From positions 1-64,000 of the forward strand of contig JAFZTS010000071.1 of assembly GCA_017618715.1 (NCBI GenBank): a stretch of DNA of 64,000 nucleotides, read 5' to 3'. Positions 57,910-64,000 of this stretch are shown one piece after another (within the stretch, counting starts at the first letter, position 1; each line of letters starts with the position of its first letter). The notes under the pieces are model-generated. The model had not been told where the DNA came from. It made no database searches and saw nothing but the letters and a program-made list of their open reading frames with translations. The DNA is from Bacteroidales bacterium (GTDB taxonomy: Bacteria; Bacteroidota; Bacteroidia; Bacteroidales; UBA3663). A program made the translations under genes and the position numbers.

Positions 57910-59403
57910 ATGAAGAAATTTTTCCTCTTTGCTGCTGCCCTCATGACCGGCAGCGCAGTTATGGCTGACACCGAGAGCTACGTTGCTGCTATTGATGCAA
58001 GCACTATGGCTCCAGTCTTCCCCGTTGAAGAAATCACCAGTGGCTCTTCGGTTGTTTCTTTCGGCACCGCCAACTTGGACGTTGTTGCCGTAGGTGGCGC
58101 TACCCCAAAGACCGTGGAGGCAGATGGAACCGTTACCGAGTGGAATGCCATCACCTGGCAGCCCAAGAACACCAACCTTCAGGACAACGTGGAAGGTCTC
58201 GAGACTCCTTACTTCTACTATGTGCTTGGCACAGGTAACCCCTGCGTTGAGATGGGCGTAGAGGAGATTATCCGCGATGGCGAGCCAACCGGCGAATATC
58301 GCGCTACCTATGTGTATTATGGTCCCGAGGATGCCGTTATCGGCGACAAGACCTACAAGAATGTGATGCCAATCCAGGGCCTTTACTACAAGTTCACTCC
58401 CAAGGTGGATGGCACGCTCAAGCTTGCTGTCTGGTCGAACAAGGGCAACCGCAACACCTTCGTCGTTGAGGAATCGTCGAAGCAGCCTGTGGCTTACACT
58501 GCCGAGGGTTACATCAACGGCCAGAACGAGCAGAAGGAAGCCGTGATCAACGGCGAGACCGTGACCTACAATGCCAAGAAGTACCTCAGCGCCGAGGAGA
58601 TTCAGGACATCCACAATGCTGCCAAGGTGAACGAGGAAGGTGTGGACACCGCTCCTTACGTGATTGGTGCCGGCAACCAGCCTTTCTGGGGCTACCTCAC
58701 CGTGCAGGTGGAGGCCGGCAAGACCTACTGGCTCTTCCAGGATTCTTCACAGATCGGCTTCGGTGGCTATGAGTTCACCTTCCAAGGCTCCGAGGAACCT
58801 CCGGTAAACTACAACTATTTCACTCTAACCTTCCCTGCATTGGAAGAAACCTACGCTGATGGCGACTTCTCGATCACCGTTACCAACGGCAACGACAAGT
58901 ATGCCGTGGATGAGAATTCTCAGTACTTCGGCGACGACAAGAACTACGAGAAATTTGAAACTCGTCTGAAGACCGGTGGCAAGAGCGGCGAAAAGAGCTT
59001 CATCACCGTCAACATCCCCGTTGCCGGCAAGCTCCTGCTCATGGCACGTTCGGCTTCGAGCTCTTCAGTTCGTCCCGTTGTCGTTACCCAGAACGAGGTT
59101 GAGATTCTGAATGCTCCTCTTGACGACACCAAGGCTATCGAGGTGGAGATCGAAGGTGCAGCCAAGAAGGTATTCCCCATCCAGGAGACCAACGTTGAGG
59201 CAGGAACTGCCTTCATCACCTATCCCGAGGGTGCCATCAACTTCTATTGCATCCGTCTGGCCGTTCCCGAGGGTGCAGGCATAACTCGCATCGTCAGCGA
59301 CATCGCTACCGAGAACGCCATCTACAACCTCCGTGGTCAGCGCGTGAACGAGATGGTTCCCGGCCAGATCTACATCGTTGGCGGAAAGAAGGTGATCCGT
59401 TAA
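57910..59403 (+). CDS. Exported protein with type IX-like C-terminal tail, unknown function
   Basis: A 497-residue exported protein. Signal peptide 1-20 (ends AVMAD). It is acidic and beta-rich, with two domains: about 25-295 (WNAITWQPKNTNLQDNVEG, GLYYKFTPKVDGTLKLAVWS, GKTYWLFQDSSQIGFGGYEF) and about 305-460, of a kind often seen next to pectin and RG-I loci. The C-terminus NAIYNLRGQRVNEMVPGQIY followed by IVGGKKVIR is a Bacteroidales sorting-tail pattern, so surface display or secretion by the type IX system is likely. Family and ligand are unknown. A hairpin terminator follows, partly separating it from the downstream lipoprotein-SusC pair. Confidence 0.72.
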   Translation: MKKFFLFAAALMTGSAVMADTESYVAAIDASTMAPVFPVEEITSGSSVVSFGTANLDVVAVGGATPKTVEADGTVTEWNAITWQPKNTNLQDNVEGLETPYFYYVLGTGNPCVEMGVEEIIRDGEPTGEYRATYVYYGPEDAVIGDKTYKNVMPIQGLYYKFTPKVDGTLKLAVWSNKGNRNTFVVEESSKQPVAYTAEGYINGQNEQKEAVINGETVTYNAKKYLSAEEIQDIHNAAKVNEEGVDTAPYVIGAGNQPFWGYLTVQVEAGKTYWLFQDSSQIGFGGYEFTFQGSEEPPVNYNYFTLTFPALEETYADGDFSITVTNGNDKYAVDENSQYFGDDKNYEKFETRLKTGGKSGEKSFITVNIPVAGKLLLMARSASSSSVRPVVVTQNEVEILNAPLDDTKAIEVEIEGAAKKVFPIQETNVEAGTAFITYPEGAINFYCIRLAVPEGAGITRIVSDIATENAIYNLRGQRVNEMVPGQIYIVGGKKVIR

Positions 59404-59422
59404 CCTCCCGGCAAAAAACATC

Positions 59423-59466
59423 AAAGACTCTTGGCAGGACCTCATACGCCCTTGCCAAGGGTCTTT
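59423..59466 (+). terminator. Terminator or attenuator after the 57910 gene
   Basis: AAAGACTCTTGGCA (59423-59436) pairs with TGCCAAGGGTCTTT (59453-59466) over 14 bp with one G-U pair, followed by a pyrimidine-rich CCCTCTT. It may only attenuate, since the next genes lack an evident promoter of their own. Confidence 0.65.
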
Positions 59467-59502
59467 CCCTCTTAACAACACATCATTTTTTTCTCACACA
59501 CT

Positions 59503-60969
59503 ATGAACATCACCAAGAAGTTATTTATGGCTGTGGCTTGTGCCGCGTTGGCATGGGCAGCCACTTCCTGCGCTGATGGCGTAGAGCTCGAAAGCTATGA
59601 TTCCGGCGTGCGTAACCAGCAGCTGAGTGCTCCACAGTTGGATGCCTCGTGCTTCACCACGCAGAACAGCACCGATGCCACCTACACCATCATGTCGTGG
59701 CCTGTGGTCTATGGCGCCGGAGGTTATCTGGTCAATGTCGATATCGTCGATGACCCGTCGAACCCGATTGCCGTAGTGAATGACAGCATCGTCGATGGCT
59801 GTTCGCTCAGATTCGTTCAGCAGGAAGACACCAAGTATCAGATTACGATCCAGACCATGGCCAACGAGAAGTTGGGCAACACGGCCTCGGAGGTTTTGGT
59901 CTATAACGACTACACCACCCTTGTCGCAGCCATCGTCGTGCCCCGTGGTCAGGACCTGGCCGCTTTCGTGAAGGCCAATCTCAAGACCGGCACCCAGGAT
60001 GTGCAGGCTTTCGAGCTTGAGGCGGGTGCAACCTACGAGGTGGGCGATACGATAGCATTCGGTTTGCAGCCTGTACAGCTTCGCAGTGATAAGAATTCGC
60101 ATGCCACCATCGTCCTGAAGGATAAGGCCTGCATCACCACGCAGGCACCGTTGACGGTGAAGTTCCTTAACTTCGATTGTGAGAACACGACGGCGGCACC
60201 CATCAGCCTCGATCCCAATCCCGATGCTTCGCTTTATTACGACCAGCCCGTTTGGCAGGCCAAGTATGGCGGTAACCAGAAAGTCTATTTCCTCGATGGC
60301 GACATCATCCTCAAGGATTGCATCTTCCGCGAGGTCAAGGGCATGTTCTTCAGTGGAAGCAAGGCCAACTGGGCCCTCACCAACCTCAACATCAACAATT
60401 GCATCGTCGAGGGAGACTACAGCACCAACGAGGCATTTATCAGCATGTATGGCGCTTCGACGGGAACCATCCTCAACCTTATCATTTCGAACACCACCTT
60501 CTACAACCTGCAGGAGAATTCGAGCGGCTACTTCCTTCGCCTCTCCAATGCCTCCAATGCCACACCCACGAAGATTTATGGCCCGACGGGACGCGGCAGC
60601 GTGACCGTACTGAATACGACCTTCGTGCGTATGCTTACCGGAACGCACTGGTGGAACAACTATCCGCAGAGCGGCATCACCTTCACCATGAAGAGGAACA
60701 TCTTCTACGATACATGGCTTCTTCAGAAGGCTATCCGCAACAACACCGCCGACTTTTCGGCCAGCGACAATGTGATCTGGGGCGTCACCAACGAGGTCGA
60801 TGCTACCGATAAGGCCAAGTATGCCACCGAAGAGGATCCGGGCTTCAGCGTACCAACCTCTTCGGCCATCAACTTCAATGACCCCTACTATGGCCTGAAG
60901 TCATATTTTACACCAACCAAGGGTATTGCCGCCTCCAGGCAGTATGGCGACCCACGATACTTTGAATGA
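59503..60969 (+). CDS. DUF4957/DUF5123-like surface lipoprotein
   Basis: A 488-residue lipoprotein (lipobox WAATSCADG, Cys23). Residues about 35-140 look like a fibronectin-type beta-sandwich (ATYTIMSWPVVYGAGGYLVN). From about 165 the rungs of a parallel beta-helix appear (KACITTQAPLTVKFLNFDC, DIILKDCIFREVKGMFFSG, LNINNCIVEGDYSTN, LIISNTTFYNLQENSSGYFL, TMKRNIFYDTWLLQKA). The combination matches DUF4957/DUF5123-type proteins of pectin utilisation loci, thought to bind or process galacturonan at the surface. It ends 2 bp before the SusC start, an unusual order in which the lipoprotein precedes susC. Confidence 0.8.
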   Translation: MNITKKLFMAVACAALAWAATSCADGVELESYDSGVRNQQLSAPQLDASCFTTQNSTDATYTIMSWPVVYGAGGYLVNVDIVDDPSNPIAVVNDSIVDGCSLRFVQQEDTKYQITIQTMANEKLGNTASEVLVYNDYTTLVAAIVVPRGQDLAAFVKANLKTGTQDVQAFELEAGATYEVGDTIAFGLQPVQLRSDKNSHATIVLKDKACITTQAPLTVKFLNFDCENTTAAPISLDPNPDASLYYDQPVWQAKYGGNQKVYFLDGDIILKDCIFREVKGMFFSGSKANWALTNLNINNCIVEGDYSTNEAFISMYGASTGTILNLIISNTTFYNLQENSSGYFLRLSNASNATPTKIYGPTGRGSVTVLNTTFVRMLTGTHWWNNYPQSGITFTMKRNIFYDTWLLQKAIRNNTADFSASDNVIWGVTNEVDATDKAKYATEEDPGFSVPTSSAINFNDPYYGLKSYFTPTKGIAASRQYGDPRYFE

Positions 60970-60971
60970 TT

Positions 60972-63900
60972 ATGAAGAAAGCTATCCAACGAATTCTTTT
61001 GCCAATCGTCTGCAGCCTTTTGACCATCACGGTCATGGCGCAGTCCGGCCGCACAGTCGAAGGAACTGTTGTGGATGAGATGGGCGAACCTATCATTGGC
61101 GCAACCGTTCAAGTAGTGGGCACCACAACGGGTACCATTACCGATATTGACGGCAAATATGTGATCCAGGCCCCCGAAAAATCCACCCTCAAGGTGATGT
61201 TCCTCGGCTATATTACCGAAACCGTTCCCTCCGACACCAAGCAGGTTGTTCTCAAGGAAGATGCCCAGCAGCTCGAGGATGTCGTGGTTGTAGGTTACGG
61301 CGTACAGAAGAAGGCACACCTCACGGGTGCTGTTGCTACCGTTCAGATGGATGATATCCAGGACTTGTCGAGTGGCGGTCTGGCTTCTACCCTCAGCGGT
61401 ATGGTCAATGGCGTGAGCGTCAGTGGTGGTGAAGCACGTCCCGGCACGAATGCTACCATCAAGATCCGTGACACCAATTCGCTCGGCGATGTGGGCGTTA
61501 CCGCACAGGAGCCGCTTTATGTCATCGATGGATATATCTATCCCAATGACGTGAAGGTGGGCAATACCACCGAGAACCTCGGTGCTACGGCGTTCAACAA
61601 CCTCGACCCCAGTGTCATCGAGTCCATTTCCGTGTTGAAGGATGCCGCTGCTGCCGTCTATGGTGCACGTGCTGCCAATGGTGTCATCCTTGTCACCACG
61701 AAAAAGGGTGAGCAGGGTGCTCCCAAGATCAGCTATTCGGGCACCGTGGGCATCACCGACGAGGTGGCTCGTCCCAAGATGCTTTCGGCCTACAACTATG
61801 GCCGTCTTTGGAATGCCGTCAAGGCTGCCGATCCCAAGAATACCACCCTCAACCGTCTGACCGACCTCTTCCAGGCCGATGAACTTGCCGCCATGCAGAG
61901 TCTCAACTACGACCTGCTCGACAAGTATTGGACTTCGGCATTCACCATGAAGCATTCGGTCAACGTCAGTGGTGCTACCGATCGGGCTTCGTATTTTGCC
62001 GGCATCAGCTACTTCAACCAGGATGGTAACCTCGGCCGTCTCGACTATAGCCGTTGGAACTATCGTGCCGGTGTCGATGTGAAGCTTGGAAACTGGATCA
62101 GGGCCAACCTCACCGTCAGCGGTGACAATGGCACGAAGAACACTCCGCTCGTCAAGGTAGGCGGTACCAGCGGCGAGAAGGATTACAACCTGCTGCTCAC
62201 CCGTCCTTACTATATTCCCGAGGAAGTCGATGGCAAGCCCATCGCCGCTTACGGACCGACCAACGCTTCGGCCAACACCGACGAGTACTATTCGTTCAAC
62301 ACGCTTCAGAAAAATGGCGACTACAGCAAGTCGGTCGATAACAACACCACCTTCAGCGGCAGTCTGGACCTCGACTTCGGTTTCTGGAATCCCCTCAAGG
62401 GTCTCACCGCCCGTTTCACCTATTCGAAGAGCATCAACAACAGCAAGACCAACCAGTACGGCACGGACTATACCATCTATACGCTCCACAACCGCTATGG
62501 CTCTGGCTCGCATCTCTATACTCCCACAGGCTCCGGTTATGGTGACGACGTCGTGCTTGCTCTCGACAACTTCACGGCCATGACCATTTCGAATGGTTCG
62601 CCTTCGTTCCTGTCACGCAACACGAATCGTACCGATAACTATCAGCTCAACTTCACCCTCTCCTACAATCGCGACTTCAACCAGCATCATGTAGGTGCCC
62701 TCTTCTCGATAGAGCGCAGCGAGGCCGAGAACGAGTATCTCTATGGTTACGTCAGCGATCCTTACCCCTTCACCACGGGTCAGTCCAATTCGGCGGTAGC
62801 CAATACGAAGATTCCAACCTTCACCCGTTCCGAGTCGGGTACCCTCTCCTACATCGGACGTTTGAATTATGCATACGCCGACAAGTACCTGCTCGAGTTC
62901 CTCCTCCGTTCCGATGCTTCGACGAAGTTCGCTCCCGAAAACTATTGGGGCACATTCCCCTCGGCCTCTGTAGGTTGGGTGCTTTCGAAAGAGTCCTGGC
63001 TTGCCGATCGTCCGGGTATCGATTACCTCAAGATCCGTGCATCGTTCGGTTTGACCGGTCGTGACAACACAGCTCCCTGGCAGTGGATGCAGGTCTATGC
63101 ACAGGATGCCAACCGTGGTCCCGCTTTCGGCACAGGCACCAGTCAGGAGACCTTCAACCGCATCACCATCAACAAGAACAATTCGGCCGTGAACCATAAT
63201 GTCCATTGGGACAAGTCCTACAAGGGCAATTTCGGTATCGACTTCAACACGTTCCAGAATCGTCTCGGCATCAACATCGATGCCTATTACACTTGGAACC
63301 GCGAGATGCTGCTCAACCTCAACAAGTCGGTTTCGACAATCATCGGCACCCAGTCGGCCGCCCTCAATGTCGGCGAAATGGACAACTATGGTATCGAAAT
63401 TTCGCTCAACTGGAAGGACAAGATCGGCAAGGACTGGAAATACAAGATCGGCATCAACACCGGCTATAGCGACAACAAGGTGCTCAATATCGACTGGGCT
63501 ACCGAGTACATCTATCGTCAAATGCAACGCAACAAGCGCTCCGATGTCGGCCTTTGGGGCCTGCAGTGCCTCGGCATGTTCCGCAGCTATCAGGACATCG
63601 ACGAGTACTTCGACCGCTATGGCATCACTTCGTACCTTGGCATGAGCAAGGATCAGGTGAAGCCCGGTATGCTCATCTACAAGGATGTGCGCGGACCGCA
63701 GCAGGCCGATGGTTCGTACGCAGCTCCCGATGGCATCGTCGATAAGGACAACGACCAGGTGCAGCTCTCGACACGTTCGAGCAATCCTTGGGGCTTCACC
63801 ACCAACTTCACACTCGAATGGAAGAGCCTCGCCATCACCGGACAGGTTTCCGCATCGTGGGGCAGCTACACCACCGTGCCTTCCGCCGCCCTCAAGCCCG

Positions 63901-64000
63901 GCGATGGTCTTGACTTCACCAGCATGCCGTCGTTCTGGAATGTTGACAACATGTATTCCTATCAGGATGTTCTCGATGCTTCGGGCAATGTCGTGGTCGC
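60972..64000 (+). CDS. SusC/RagA-family TonB-linked outer-membrane transporter (partial, 3' end missing)
   Basis: The first 1,009 codons of a SusC-type oligosaccharide importer; the frame is open to the window edge. Signal peptide 1-23 (ends VMAQ), carboxypeptidase-regulatory-like domain (about 27-100; VEGTVVDEMGEPIIGATV, GTITDIDGKYVI), linker EDVVVVGYGVQKKAHLTGAV, plug domain (about 115-235; EPLYVIDGYIYPND, SISVLKDAAAAVYGARAANG), then the beta-barrel. It is distinct from the PUL A SusC and starts 2 bp after the surface lipoprotein. A SusD gene is expected just beyond the window. Given the upstream PL1, esterase and DUF4957-like genes, it most likely imports pectic oligosaccharides (inference). 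Confidence 0.95.
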   Translation, partial: MKKAIQRILLPIVCSLLTITVMAQSGRTVEGTVVDEMGEPIIGATVQVVGTTTGTITDIDGKYVIQAPEKSTLKVMFLGYITETVPSDTKQVVLKEDAQQLEDVVVVGYGVQKKAHLTGAVATVQMDDIQDLSSGGLASTLSGMVNGVSVSGGEARPGTNATIKIRDTNSLGDVGVTAQEPLYVIDGYIYPNDVKVGNTTENLGATAFNNLDPSVIESISVLKDAAAAVYGARAANGVILVTTKKGEQGAPKISYSGTVGITDEVARPKMLSAYNYGRLWNAVKAADPKNTTLNRLTDLFQADELAAMQSLNYDLLDKYWTSAFTMKHSVNVSGATDRASYFAGISYFNQDGNLGRLDYSRWNYRAGVDVKLGNWIRANLTVSGDNGTKNTPLVKVGGTSGEKDYNLLLTRPYYIPEEVDGKPIAAYGPTNASANTDEYYSFNTLQKNGDYSKSVDNNTTFSGSLDLDFGFWNPLKGLTARFTYSKSINNSKTNQYGTDYTIYTLHNRYGSGSHLYTPTGSGYGDDVVLALDNFTAMTISNGSPSFLSRNTNRTDNYQLNFTLSYNRDFNQHHVGALFSIERSEAENEYLYGYVSDPYPFTTGQSNSAVANTKIPTFTRSESGTLSYIGRLNYAYADKYLLEFLLRSDASTKFAPENYWGTFPSASVGWVLSKESWLADRPGIDYLKIRASFGLTGRDNTAPWQWMQVYAQDANRGPAFGTGTSQETFNRITINKNNSAVNHNVHWDKSYKGNFGIDFNTFQNRLGINIDAYYTWNREMLLNLNKSVSTIIGTQSAALNVGEMDNYGIEISLNWKDKIGKDWKYKIGINTGYSDNKVLNIDWATEYIYRQMQRNKRSDVGLWGLQCLGMFRSYQDIDEYFDRYGITSYLGMSKDQVKPGMLIYKDVRGPQQADGSYAAPDGIVDKDNDQVQLSTRSSNPWGFTTNFTLEWKSLAITGQVSASWGSYTTVPSAALKPGDGLDFTSMPSFWNVDNMYSYQDVLDASGNVVV

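Noticed and set aside
60888-62513. 541-codon minus-strand frame across the PUL B susC
   Set aside because: Overlaps an unmistakable SusC signal, plug and barrel. The antisense product has no recognisable motif.

Overview
The window is chromosomal DNA from a member of the Bacteroidales, most likely Prevotellaceae or a close relative. This rests on two SusC (TonB-linked) loci, one with its SusD; lipoproteins with Cys-Ser-Asp-Asp type surface signals; Bacteroidota promoters (TTTG, about 20 nt, TAnnTTTG); and several proteins ending in type IX secretion-like tails. Genus-level placement is inference. I see no tRNA, rRNA, CRISPR array, insertion sequence or prophage. Most of the window is GC-rich; about 41.3-44.5 kb is visibly AT-rich.

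Layout. 1-6.3 kb: N-terminus of a Dcu-type C4-dicarboxylate transporter, a patatin-like lipase, and a 1,123-residue cytoplasmic DUF5107/TPR protein divergent from an AraC regulator. 6.35-6.64 kb: a 41-bp tandem repeat array, then a TauE/SafE permease. 7.5-20.8 kb: a polysaccharide utilization locus (PUL A): DUF6377 membrane regulator, a type IX-tailed glycan-binding-like protein, SusC, SusD, GH30, a surface lipoprotein, and on the facing strand GH125 plus a metallophosphoesterase. 21-41.2 kb: cardiolipin synthase, then scattered pectin or hemicellulose enzymes (CE1-like esterase, GH78, SASA/CE6-like esterase, GH105, GH35) mixed with housekeeping genes (crcB, gpmI, a Nudix hydrolase, manA), an AAA ATPase, and acetyltransferase, YjbR and YgbA-like genes. 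41.3-46.6 kb: an accessory, partly decayed region with an ankyrin membrane protein, two orphan small proteins, coding remnants, a truncated GH97 gene, a second AAA ATPase and a striking 10 x 42-bp hairpin array. 46.6-64 kb: a small HTH protein, GH95, a beta-helix protein and its unknown partner, tyrS, then PUL B, a pectin-type locus (STN-esterase-DUF3826 fusion, PL1 lyase, secreted protein, DUF4957/DUF5123-like lipoprotein, SusC running off the end).

How it fits together. Surface lipoproteins and SusC/D pairs would bind and import oligosaccharides cut by secreted or periplasmic GH, PL and CE enzymes. PUL A (GH30 with GH125) could target fungal cell-wall glucan and mannan. The GH78, GH105, GH35, PL1, esterase and GH95 set suits rhamnogalacturonan and its side chains. 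ManA and GpmI would feed sugars into glycolysis.

The most unusual signals are non-coding. There are two palindrome-bearing tandem arrays with 41- and 42-bp periods. Two three-copy 33-bp arrays each end at a promoter. A 31-bp sequence that looks like the same coding tail precedes two orphan genes. An extended -33 element, AAATTTGG, sits exactly 27 nt before the -7 box at seven promoters.
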